DNA from: Thermodesulfobacteriales bacterium
Lineage (GTDB): Bacteria > Desulfobacterota_D > UBA1144 > Nemesobacterales > UBA2774
Direction: 5' to 3'
DNA length: 32,798 bases
Assembly (NCBI GenBank): GCA_004525335.1
Contig: SPCL01000002.1
Coordinates: 1 to 32,798 of the forward strand
The position numbers and the translations under genes are program-made. Shown here piece by piece: positions 1-7,999 of the stretch (the stretch's first letter is position 1; every line of letters starts with the position of its first letter). The notes beneath the pieces were generated by a model. It did no database searches. It saw only the letters and a program-made list of their open reading frames with translations, and was not told where the DNA came from.

Positions 1-699
1 TTATTTTATATTCTTCAAATAACTGGTTCCCCCAAGATTACTTATCTGTTCCCTTATCCATCTTTCCCTATTAAGAAGATGCTCAGAGGGTTTAGCGGGA
101 GACGTAACTCTTGGGTCAGGGAGTATCGCTGCAATAAGTGAGGCATCTACAATATCTAGGTTTTTGGCTGATCTTCCGAAATAAACTTGAGCCGCTTCAT
201 CTACCCCGTATATACCGTTTCCTGTCTCTATAACATTTAAGTAGATTTCGAGAATCCTCTTTTTACCCCATATTTTCTCTATTAACACTGTGAAATATGC
301 TTCAAAACCTTTTCGAACCCATGATCTCTCAGGCCAAAGGAAAACATTTTTAGCACTTTGTTGGCTGATCGTACTAGCCCCTCTTAGGCGGCTACCTTCA
401 AGTCTGTCATCAATTGCCTCTTCTATAGCATGAAAATCAAATCCGTTATTAAAAGGGAAAGTCTGATCCTCTGCTGCAATTACGGCCATTTTCATGTTAT
501 TTGAAATTTCATCGTAACTTTTCCACTTTGTTTTGATTGATCTCTGTACACTAGGTTGCTCAAAATACCTTATAAGCATCAACGGGGTAATAGGGGGATT
601 TGCAAATTTATAAAGCGTAACCCAAGCTACTGACAATATGATTAATAGTAGCAGTAGTTTCATAACAAAGATTAAGATTTTTCGCAGTATTTTCTTCAT
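1..699 (-). CDS. mtgA: Monofunctional biosynthetic peptidoglycan transglycosylase
   Basis: Polymerises lipid II into glycan strands at the outer face of the inner membrane, without a transpeptidase domain. The 232-residue protein has one N-terminal membrane helix (about residues 8-30) followed by a single GT51 domain. The GT51 signature around the catalytic glutamate is clear (AAEDQTF, Glu77, then NNGFDF), as are RGASTISQQ and the later RRILEIYLN-like block (KKRILEIYLNVIETG) and YFGRSA. Length and order match MtgA rather than a bifunctional class A PBP, because the protein stops right after the GT51 domain. It is divergent from gyrA with 178 bases between the starts. I see no strong Shine-Dalgarno sequence before the ATG. 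The stop codon occupies the first three bases of the window, so the gene is complete. Confidence 0.93.
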   Translation of the reverse strand: MKKILRKILIFVMKLLLLLIILSVAWVTLYKFANPPITPLMLIRYFEQPSVQRSIKTKWKSYDEISNNMKMAVIAAEDQTFPFNNGFDFHAIEEAIDDRLEGSRLRGASTISQQSAKNVFLWPERSWVRKGFEAYFTVLIEKIWGKKRILEIYLNVIETGNGIYGVDEAAQVYFGRSAKNLDIVDASLIAAILPDPRVTSPAKPSEHLLNRERWIREQISNLGGTSYLKNIK

Positions 700-877
700 G
701 GTTTTAGTTGAGATAAATATGTTAGAATATTAACCAGATACAAGTGTTTTTAGTACATCATTCTAAACTTTATCTTTATAAACTATATCTGACACAACGC
801 AAAAAATTGACTCTTATGATCCTCTGATATAAACTTATTGATCAATATTTATAGATATTTAGGAGGGGTCCATCTAG

Positions 878-3325
878 ATGACAACACCGTCTCAGATTAT
901 ACCTATTAACATCGAAGATGAAATGAAGGAGTCTTATCTCTCTTATTCCATGAGTGTGATCATTGGTCGTGCTCTGCCGGATGTGAGAGACGGGCTTAAG
1001 CCTGTGCATAGACGAATTCTTTTTGGTATGGATGAGGTTGGCAACCAGTGGAACAAACCTTATAAAAAGTCAGCCAGAATCGTGGGTGATGTGATGGGTA
1101 AATACCATCCCCATGGTGATGCGGCTATTTATGACACACTTGTCAGAATGGCGCAGGATTTCTCCATGCGCTACACACTTGTAGACGGTCAGGGCAACTT
1201 TGGCTCAATAGACGGCGATCCTCCTGCAGCTATGAGATACACTGAGGTCAGGCTCGACAGAATTGCAACCGAGATGCTTGATGATCTCGAAAAAGAGACT
1301 GTAGATTTTGTTCCTAACTATGACGGTGGTGAGCATGAGCCACTGGTTCTTCCTTCAAAAATTCCTAATCTCCTTTTAAACGGTTCTTCCGGTATTGCTG
1401 TGGGTATGTCAACTAATATCCCGCCCCATAACCTGACTGAATTAATTAACGCTGTAATAGCGCAAGCTGCTAATCCTGAAATTACACTTGATGAATTAAT
1501 GGTACACCTGCCGGGACCTGACTTTCCAACCGCTGGTTTTATAACCGGCAAGAACCCGATTAGAGAAGCATATGCAACCGGGCGCGGAATAATAAAGCTC
1601 AGGGCAAGGGCGAGAATTGAAAAGCAGAAGAAGGGCGACAGAGAAGTAATTATTATAAATGAAATCCCCTACCAGGTTAATAAGTCCAGATTAATTGAAC
1701 GAATAGCAGAGCTTGTAAAAGATGAAAAGATAAAGGGTATTTCGGATATACGTGATGAGTCCGATAGGGACGGTATCAGAGTAGTTGTCGATGTTAAACG
1801 CGGAGAGATCGCGGAAGTTGTATTAAACCAGCTCTACAAACACACCCCGATGGATACTTCTTTCGGGATTATTATGCTTGCGCTTGTAAGAAATCAGCCA
1901 CGCGTACTGTCTTTAAAAGAAATAATAAATCACTTTTTAGAACATAGAAAAGAAGTAGTAACCAGAAGAACACAGTTCGAATTAGCTAAGGCAGAGGCAA
2001 GGCTTCATATCTTAGAAGGTCTTAAGATTGCTCTAGATCACATAGATGAAGTTATTGCATTGATTCGCAAATCAGATAGCCCTCAAGTTGCAAGAGACGG
2101 TCTTATGCAGAAGCTCGGTCTAAGCGCTATACAGGCTCAGGCTATCTTGGACATGCGTCTACAGAGACTAACAGCTCTTGAGCGCGATAAGATAATCGAT
2201 GAGAGAAAAGAACTTATACAGACGGTAAAAGGATTAAAAGAAGTTTTAGATCAAGACAATCTGATCCTTGGAATAGTCACTGATGAACTTGCTGACATAA
2301 AAAACCGTTATGGTGATGCTAGGAAAACAGAGATTCTAGACAGCTTAGAGGAGATATCAATTGAAGACCTCATTGCTGATGAAGATATGGTGGTGACGAT
2401 TAGCCATGATGGATATATAAAAACTACTCCCTTAAGCATTTACCGCAGTCAAAGAAGGGGTGGTAAGGGCAGAACCGGAATGGGTACAAAGGAACTGGAC
2501 TTTATTGAGACTCTTTTTATTGCCTCACAGCACAATTACGTCTTATTCTTCTCAAATCACGGAAAGTGTTACTGGCTCAAGGTTCATGGAATTCCTGAAG
2601 CAGGCCCAACGGCAAGAGGAAAGGCATTAGTTAACTTGCTGAACCTTGCTGAAGGGGAGAAAATTGCAGCTGTATTACCTGTTGTTGAGTTTAACGACGA
2701 GCAATCCCTCATTATGGCAACTAAAAATGGTGTAGTTAAAAAGACAAAGCTTAGTGCTTACTCTAAGCCCCGTGTAGGGGGCATTATTGCTCTTAACATT
2801 AGGGACGATGATGAACTAATTGTAGCCAAGCTTACCAGCGGTCATGATGAGATATTAATCTCCTCACACTTTGGACAGGCGATAAGGTTTAAAGAAGAAG
2901 ATGTGAGAGATATGGGTAGAACCGCAACCGGCGTCAGGGGTATTAGACTCGATAAAGGTGACAACGTTGTAAGTCTTGAGGTAATTGAAAACTCTGAAGC
3001 TCAAATTCTTACTGTTACTGAGAAAGGTTACGGAAAGAGAACGCTAGTATCTGAATATAGAATTACGGGCCGCGGTGGTAAAGGTGTTATTACGATTAAG
3101 ACCACTGGGAAGAACGGTAGAGTTGTTGGAACCTTCCAGGTGACAAATGATACTCAAATAATGATGATAACAACCCAGGGCGGCAAAGTGATACGCATGA
3201 ATGCATCTGAAATCAGTATATTTGGAAGAGGCACACAAGGTGTCAGACTCATCGGCCTTGCTGAAGATGAAAAAGTTGCGGCCGTTGCTAAAGTAGTAGA
3301 AAGAGAGCAGGGACCCATAGATTAA
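878..3325 (+). CDS. gyrA: DNA gyrase subunit A
   Basis: Breakage-reunion subunit of DNA gyrase, which introduces negative supercoils with GyrB. The 815 residues are the usual full length. The N-terminal winged-helix/tower region carries the catalytic tyrosine (Tyr121 in AAMRYTEVRL). The C-terminal beta-pinwheel has the GyrA box QRRGGKG, which separates gyrase from topoisomerase IV ParC. A strong Shine-Dalgarno (aggagggg) precedes the ATG. A weak promoter candidate is TTGACT at 807-812 with TATAAA at 828-833 (15-base spacer). gyrB is not in the window. In the quinolone-resistance region the sequence is HPHGDAAIYD: the residue equivalent to E. coli Ser83 is alanine (Ala82), while the Asp87 equivalent is kept (Asp86). 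Confidence 0.98.
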   Translation: MTTPSQIIPINIEDEMKESYLSYSMSVIIGRALPDVRDGLKPVHRRILFGMDEVGNQWNKPYKKSARIVGDVMGKYHPHGDAAIYDTLVRMAQDFSMRYTLVDGQGNFGSIDGDPPAAMRYTEVRLDRIATEMLDDLEKETVDFVPNYDGGEHEPLVLPSKIPNLLLNGSSGIAVGMSTNIPPHNLTELINAVIAQAANPEITLDELMVHLPGPDFPTAGFITGKNPIREAYATGRGIIKLRARARIEKQKKGDREVIIINEIPYQVNKSRLIERIAELVKDEKIKGISDIRDESDRDGIRVVVDVKRGEIAEVVLNQLYKHTPMDTSFGIIMLALVRNQPRVLSLKEIINHFLEHRKEVVTRRTQFELAKAEARLHILEGLKIALDHIDEVIALIRKSDSPQVARDGLMQKLGLSAIQAQAILDMRLQRLTALERDKIIDERKELIQTVKGLKEVLDQDNLILGIVTDELADIKNRYGDARKTEILDSLEEISIEDLIADEDMVVTISHDGYIKTTPLSIYRSQRRGGKGRTGMGTKELDFIETLFIASQHNYVLFFSNHGKCYWLKVHGIPEAGPTARGKALVNLLNLAEGEKIAAVLPVVEFNDEQSLIMATKNGVVKKTKLSAYSKPRVGGIIALNIRDDDELIVAKLTSGHDEILISSHFGQAIRFKEEDVRDMGRTATGVRGIRLDKGDNVVSLEVIENSEAQILTVTEKGYGKRTLVSEYRITGRGGKGVITIKTTGKNGRVVGTFQVTNDTQIMMITTQGGKVIRMNASEISIFGRGTQGVRLIGLAEDEKVAAVAKVVEREQGPID

Positions 3326-3360
3326 ATCTACTTAGTTCCTATAATGAGAACTTCCATTCA

Positions 3361-3855
3361 ATGATTCGAGAGATTGAAAACATATTTCTAGATTTCCCAG
3401 GGTACGGATGTTTTGCCTGTGACCCAAGAAATCAGCTAGGGCTTCGTCTTAAATTTTTTGCAGATGAAGAAAAAGGCGATGTGTTTACTAAATACACCCC
3501 TGAAGTGCATCTTGAAGGCTTTCCCGGAATACTGCACGGCGGTATACAATGCGCTCTTATTGATGAAGTAGCCTTTTGGACAATGTTTGATCAGTTTAAG
3601 AAAATCGCTCTTACATCTAAACTTGATATGGAATTTCTAAGACCGGTTGATGGTAAATCAGAATTAACTATTAGAGGAAAAGTGACAGAGGCTGACGGAC
3701 GGAAGGTTAGAGTAGAAGTGAATCTGTTAAATGATGATAACAAAGTATGTACTAAAAGCACTGTTGATTACACTATAACTACTAGAGAAATGACATATAA
3801 GATTCTGGGCAAGGAAAGATTTACAGAAAAATTTCAGAAATACTTGGAAGACTAA
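3361..3855 (+). CDS. PaaI/YigI-type hotdog-fold thioesterase
   Basis: Probable acyl-CoA thioesterase of the hotdog-fold PaaI group; the substrate cannot be told from sequence. The 164-residue protein has the family core motif HGGIQCALIDEVAFW, in which the HGG loop and the aspartate/glutamate form the thioester-hydrolysing site, and a second strand block (TSKLDMEFLRPV) typical of the fold. There is an N-terminal segment with two cysteines (YGCFACDP) as in several PaaI-like proteins. It follows gyrA by 35 bases, and a TATAAT at 3340-3345 just upstream without a clear Shine-Dalgarno suggests it may have its own short-leader transcript. The GST gene follows by one base, so the two are probably cotranscribed. 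Confidence 0.8.
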   Translation: MIREIENIFLDFPGYGCFACDPRNQLGLRLKFFADEEKGDVFTKYTPEVHLEGFPGILHGGIQCALIDEVAFWTMFDQFKKIALTSKLDMEFLRPVDGKSELTIRGKVTEADGRKVRVEVNLLNDDNKVCTKSTVDYTITTREMTYKILGKERFTEKFQKYLED

Positions 3856-3856
3856 A

Positions 3857-4462
3857 ATGATAAAACTCTATGACCACCAACTTTCGGGCAACAGTTATAA
3901 ATCAAGACTGCTTTTAAATCAGCTTGGTGTTGAATATGAGAGGATTAACGTTGATGTATTTAAAGGGGAGCAGAATGATCCGAAATTTGCCGCTCTAAAT
4001 CCTAATAAGAAGATCCCGGTATTGGTTGATGAGGATTTTATAATGTGGGAGTCAAACGCCATTCTTTTCTATATAGGTAAGAAGTACTCTCCAAATCCTC
4101 TATATCCGGAAGATCCTAAATCTCACGGTCTGGTTGCGCAGTGGCTCTTGTTTGGAAAAACTACAATTGATCCTAATTTGGCAATGGCTAGGTACCTAAC
4201 CCGTTTCGTTCAGCCACAAATGCAGGATCAGCAGGAGCTTACTAAATGTAGAGCTCACGGCATGATGACACTTAAAATCCTGGATGATCACTTAAAAGAT
4301 AACCAGTTTCTTGCAGGAGAGTACTCTATAGCCGATATAGGATGTTATCCTTATGTTCATTTAGCTCCAGAGGGCGAGATAGATATTGAGGCCTATTCTT
4401 CCGTAGTATCCTGGATTGAGCGTATTCAATCTCAACCCGGATATATTGCTATGGATGTTTAA
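3857..4462 (+). CDS. Glutathione S-transferase family protein
   Basis: Soluble GST-fold protein of 201 residues. The N-terminal thioredoxin-like domain (about 1-78) shows the expected marks: SGNSYKSRLLL at the active-site helix, KIPVL with the cis-proline, and WESNAI, where the Glu-Ser pair binds the gamma-glutamyl group of glutathione. The C-terminal helical domain (about 85-200) contains FLAGEYSIADIG, the conserved N-capping box. GGAAG lies just before the start. It begins one base after the thioesterase stop. Its substrate is unknown, and glutathione use by this organism is not shown by anything else here. Confidence 0.85.
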   Translation: MIKLYDHQLSGNSYKSRLLLNQLGVEYERINVDVFKGEQNDPKFAALNPNKKIPVLVDEDFIMWESNAILFYIGKKYSPNPLYPEDPKSHGLVAQWLLFGKTTIDPNLAMARYLTRFVQPQMQDQQELTKCRAHGMMTLKILDDHLKDNQFLAGEYSIADIGCYPYVHLAPEGEIDIEAYSSVVSWIERIQSQPGYIAMDV

Positions 4463-4486
4463 TTGGGCAAAAAAGCTAAATAAGGA

Positions 4487-4563
4487 TGGAGCGGGAAACG
4501 GGATTCGAACCCGCGACCTTCTCCTTGGCAAGGAGACGCTCTAGCCAGCTGAGCTATTCCCGC
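4487..4563 (-). tRNA. tRNA-Gly (anticodon GCC), CCA encoded
   Basis: The minus strand folds into a complete cloverleaf of 77 bases. The acceptor stem is GCGGGAA/TTCCCGC with discriminator T and an encoded CCA. The D arm is GCTC...GAGC, the anticodon stem TCTCC/GGAGA has loop TTGCCAA (anticodon GCC), and the T arm has GTTCGAATCCC. It sits between two plus-strand genes and has its own promoter on the minus strand (4579-4607). A six-T run follows about 13 bases downstream of the CCA without a clear hairpin. Confidence 0.97.
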
Positions 4564-4578
4564 TTAGCAAGCCCCGTA

Positions 4579-4607
4579 AATGTATCAAGCCAATAGAATG
4601 TTGTCAA
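4579..4607 (-). promoter_or_regulatory. Promoter for tRNA-Gly
   Basis: On the minus strand, TTGACA (4607-4602) is followed after exactly 17 bases by TACATT (4584-4579), a near-consensus sigma-70 type promoter about 16 bases upstream of the mature tRNA 5' end. A CGGGGC stretch lies just downstream of the -10 box. A GC-rich discriminator of this kind is typical of stable-RNA promoters under growth-rate or stringent control (inference). Confidence 0.75.
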
Positions 4608-4660
4608 GAATTACTTAATTTATAGCCGTTTAGGGTAAAATATAGCTTCAGTGAAAGAAA

Positions 4661-5800
4661 ATGAGCCAAGACCTAAGAAAAACAATTATATCCAAAGTTA
4701 GTCGAGTAATAATAAAGATCGGTAGTAGTATACTTACCGATAAGAACGGCAGTCTGTCTGAATCTGTTTTCGAAAAGCTAGCTCAGGAAATTTCTAAAAT
4801 AAAAAGTAAGAATATTGAAGTGATCGTAGTTTCTTCAGGAGCAATTGCTTCAGGTATGAAGAAATTGGGCCTAACTGAAAGGCCTACTGAAATATCAATG
4901 AAGCAGGCTATTGCTGCAGCAGGTCAAAGTACACTTATGTGGCATTACGAGAGAGCCTTTTCTGAGTTTAATCAAAATGTTGCTCAAATCCTTCTAACCT
5001 TAGACGGACTTTTGGATAGAAAAAGATTTTTAAATGCCCGCAAAACTCTTACTACAGTTCTCTCGATGGGGATAATTCCTATTATCAATGAGAATGATAC
5101 GGTGGCTGTTGAGGAGATTATGCTAGGAGACAACGATAATTTATCAGCTCAGATTACCTCTTTGATCGAAGCTGATTTGTTGATCATGCTTACTGATATA
5201 GACGGGCTCTATAATAAGGATCCTCGAATTCATAAAGATGCGGAGTTACTATCTTTGGTAGAACGGATAGGGGAGGATGTTGAAAATAACGCAGGAGATA
5301 CTTTCGGTAGGACAACGATAGGCGGAATGAAAACCAAGATCGAGGCTGCGAAAAAAGCAGCTGCCTATGGTGTTCCTACAATTATTGCAAATGGAAATAA
5401 CAGATCAACTCTAAAGGACATCTTTGATGGTAAGGAAGTTGGTACCCTGTTTCTTCCCTCAGAGCAGAGTTTAAGCGGTAGAAAACACTGGATCGCATTT
5501 ACTCTTAAGTCAGCGGGCGAAATAGTAATAGACGCAGGCGCTACGAAAGCTATAACTTCTTCTGGTAAAAGTCTTCTCCCTTCGGGAATCAAAGACGTTA
5601 GGGGAAGCTTTGGGGTGGGTGAGTCGGTAACCTGTATTGATGAAAACGGTGCACAGATAGCAAGAGGGCTTTCATCTTATAGCTCTAATGATATAAGGAA
5701 AATAATGGGTTTAAAAACTTCCGATATCGAAGGCGCTCTGGGTTACAAGTACAGCGATGAGGTCATTCACAGAGACGATCTGGCAGTTATTGCAGAATAA
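4661..5800 (+). CDS. proB: Glutamate 5-kinase with C-terminal PUA domain
   Basis: Catalyses ATP-dependent phosphorylation of glutamate, the first step of proline synthesis, and is normally feedback-inhibited by proline. The amino-acid-kinase domain spans about residues 10-265: the phosphate-binding IKIGSSILT is near 18-26, NENDTV with Asn143-Asp146 binds substrate, and GDNDNLSA and FGRTTIGGMKTKIEAA are typical. The C-terminal 100 residues (about 280-370) form a PUA domain, so this is the full-length ProB form (379 residues). proA is not adjacent. mltG follows after 22 bases and may share the transcript. No strong Shine-Dalgarno sequence is seen before the ATG. Confidence 0.95.
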   Translation: MSQDLRKTIISKVSRVIIKIGSSILTDKNGSLSESVFEKLAQEISKIKSKNIEVIVVSSGAIASGMKKLGLTERPTEISMKQAIAAAGQSTLMWHYERAFSEFNQNVAQILLTLDGLLDRKRFLNARKTLTTVLSMGIIPIINENDTVAVEEIMLGDNDNLSAQITSLIEADLLIMLTDIDGLYNKDPRIHKDAELLSLVERIGEDVENNAGDTFGRTTIGGMKTKIEAAKKAAAYGVPTIIANGNNRSTLKDIFDGKEVGTLFLPSEQSLSGRKHWIAFTLKSAGEIVIDAGATKAITSSGKSLLPSGIKDVRGSFGVGESVTCIDENGAQIARGLSSYSSNDIRKIMGLKTSDIEGALGYKYSDEVIHRDDLAVIAE

Positions 5801-5822
5801 TTATTCTTTTTAGAATCTAAAC

Positions 5823-6824
5823 ATGAAGTCCAAAAAATTATTATACATATCAACCTTCTTTATTATTTTGCTAATCTTACTAGGAGCTTCTTACCTTGCT
5901 ATTTTGCATTATATATATAACAACCCCTCTGTTAAAGAGGACGTTGTTGTTGCTATACCTGAGGGTTCAGGACTGAGCGGTATCTCTTCAAAGCTTCTGG
6001 AATCGGGAGTTATTGTAAACGATAAACTTTTTATTCTGTTTGTGATTAAAGAAGGATGGCAGGATGACTTAAAAGCCGGTGAATACAAATTTGAAAAAGG
6101 CCTAACTATGTCAGATGTCGCCAACAAAATTGTTCAAGGAGATGTTCAGCTAGATAAGGTGACAATACCAGAGGGCTTAACGGTTAAGGAAATTGCGAGA
6201 CTGCTCGACCAAAAAGGAATTGTTCCCGAAAGTGAATTTATAAATGAGACTCAAAATAAAGAGCTCATAGAAGACCTGCTTGGCCCAGGTGTGAATAGCT
6301 TGGAAGGATACCTCTTTCCTGAAACCTACTCTTACTCAAGATCCCTAACCTCCAAAGAGTTGATCACTTTAATGGTTCAACGATTTAAGGCTGTTTATGA
6401 GCCGCTTTCAAGTTTGAGGAACAAAATCAATCTTACCGATACTGAAATTCTGACTTTAGCATCTATTGTTGAAAAAGAAACAGGAGCTGGATTTGAGAGA
6501 CCTCTTATCTCAGCTGTGTTTCAAAATAGGCTTAGAATTGGTATGAAGCTAGACAGTGATCCTACTGTTATATATGGAATGGGGAATAATTATAACGGTA
6601 ATCTCAGAAAAAGAGACTTAAGACAATATACTGAATATAACACCTACGTTATAAAGGGGCTTCCCCCCTCTCCGATTGCCAACCCGGGAGAAGATTCGAT
6701 TATGGCCGTACTCAATCCTGCAGATGTTAAATATCTCTATTTTGTTTCCAAAGGAGATGGGACTCACCATTTCTCCAATAGTCTTAGAGAGCATCAAAAT
6801 GCAGTCAATAAATATCAAAGATAA
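5823..6824 (+). CDS. mltG: Endolytic transglycosylase MltG (YceG family)
   Basis: Inner-membrane lytic transglycosylase that cuts nascent glycan strands and acts as a terminase of peptidoglycan elongation. The 333-residue protein has an N-terminal cytoplasmic stub, one membrane helix (about 6-28) and a periplasmic part. The LysM-like segment VAIPEGSGLSGISSKL is followed by a second PEGLTVKEIARLL block, then GYLFPETY and the catalytic-region motif IVEKET (Glu217/Glu219) followed by VFQNRL and LDSDPTVIYG. The C-terminal block YFVSKGDGTHHFS is also family-typical. It is 22 bases after proB and convergent with the VWA gene, whose stop lies only 15 bases away. Confidence 0.95.
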   Translation: MKSKKLLYISTFFIILLILLGASYLAILHYIYNNPSVKEDVVVAIPEGSGLSGISSKLLESGVIVNDKLFILFVIKEGWQDDLKAGEYKFEKGLTMSDVANKIVQGDVQLDKVTIPEGLTVKEIARLLDQKGIVPESEFINETQNKELIEDLLGPGVNSLEGYLFPETYSYSRSLTSKELITLMVQRFKAVYEPLSSLRNKINLTDTEILTLASIVEKETGAGFERPLISAVFQNRLRIGMKLDSDPTVIYGMGNNYNGNLRKRDLRQYTEYNTYVIKGLPPSPIANPGEDSIMAVLNPADVKYLYFVSKGDGTHHFSNSLREHQNAVNKYQR

Positions 6825-6839
6825 TCATCATAAAAAGAT

Positions 6840-7817
6840 TTAAGCAAATACTTCGCCGAACGGATCTACTCTGGTTTGATCTGCAACCTGCTTAATAATC
6901 TTTTTGTCTTCTCGTTCTATTCTGATTAATCCATTCTTTCTTTTAGTCGCTATAAACTGAGTTCCGCTTGTTTCCTGTGAAATTCTTTCTAGAATCCTAG
7001 GATAGTTTTTAGATCCGATAAATATTGAATGTATACATACTCCTAGTTTCTTAGCACGCATTCTTTCGTTGATAACATCGCAGTCTCCGGATGTGGGTAT
7101 ACCGTCAGTAATAAATAAAATATGCTTATTTCTGAGTCCTCTGCCTTTAAATTCAGAGATTGCGTCTTTAAGGGCGTCTTCATAGTTCGTGTTTCCCGAA
7201 CATTCGGTTTTCGAAGCTAGATCAAACATCCAGTTATAGTCTCGGGTAAAGAATTGGGAGTTTCTTTTATACTTGTAGGACCTATGATTAAATTCAACAT
7301 ATCCAACTCTCATTCTCTTTGATCTGGCTAGCTCTACAACTCCTCTTACAACAGATGAAGACCATTCACTATAGACACCCATCATTGAAGTGCTTACATC
7401 TCGGAGTATAGCTATCTCACCGCCCATCATTTCTTTCTCTCTTTTATGAACGCGGGGTAATGTGGGGCTAGTGTTTTCAGCCCAGATCATTGCCTCGAAT
7501 GGATCGATATCCTCAATCTCATCGAAATGATTCATTCTTTTCCATGTTCTGGGCATTCCTCCCGGGTGAGGAGCCCTGAGAGCCATGCTTCTCTGGAAAT
7601 TGCCTTCCAGAACCTTCATTATAATTCTTACGTTATCTGCGGAATCAGTATTCTTATCGCCGCCTAGCCAATAATCCTCTTCATCACCCGGATCCTGGGA
7701 CTTGCTGGCAAATACTTTGTTTGATTGTGGTGGTTCTCTATCTTCTCGGTTCCCCAGGTCATCACTTATCTGACCTTCTGGATCAGAGGGGATATCCTGA
7801 TTGTCAGGGGGGATCAT
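6840..7817 (-). CDS. VWA (MIDAS) domain protein, ViaA/ChlD-like partner of the upstream AAA+ ATPase
   Basis: Given from its first ATG, 325 residues. Residues 1-130 are acidic and low in complexity. The von Willebrand A domain follows with an intact metal-ion adhesion site: DVSTS (Asp140, Ser142, Ser144), Thr210 in GNTNYEDAL and Asp238 in FITDGIPT. Proteins of this kind work with a RavA/MoxR or ChlI-like AAA+ ATPase as metal insertion or complex-remodelling machines. The frame stays open from this ATG back to 8033 (72 codons) without any ATG, GTG or TTG, and reads as an acidic linker followed by a helix (LSEARKTFFQALKELKENI). The ATG has only a weak purine run before it. The true product probably begins in the AAA+ gene through a -1 frameshift (see 6840-8962). 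Exact cofactor or target unknown. Confidence 0.85.
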   Translation of the reverse strand: MIPPDNQDIPSDPEGQISDDLGNREDREPPQSNKVFASKSQDPGDEEDYWLGGDKNTDSADNVRIIMKVLEGNFQRSMALRAPHPGGMPRTWKRMNHFDEIEDIDPFEAMIWAENTSPTLPRVHKREKEMMGGEIAILRDVSTSMMGVYSEWSSSVVRGVVELARSKRMRVGYVEFNHRSYKYKRNSQFFTRDYNWMFDLASKTECSGNTNYEDALKDAISEFKGRGLRNKHILFITDGIPTSGDCDVINERMRAKKLGVCIHSIFIGSKNYPRILERISQETSGTQFIATKRKNGLIRIEREDKKIIKQVADQTRVDPFGEVFA

Positions 7818-7999
7818 GTTACTTTCTCTCTCTATATTCTCTTTGAGTTCTTTAAGGGCTTGAAAAAAGGTTTTTCGGGCTTCGGAGAGCTCATCATCCC
7901 GGGATTCTTTTGTTGCATCTTCGTCGGGAATTTCCTGGTGTTTATCCTCATCTTCTCCCGGCTGATTACCATCTGGTTGAGAGGCTTCTTGTTCTTGCT

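Noticed and set aside
4487..4563. tRNA-Gly as an integration site
   Set aside because: No integrase, no direct repeat of the tRNA 3' end and no composition change nearby.
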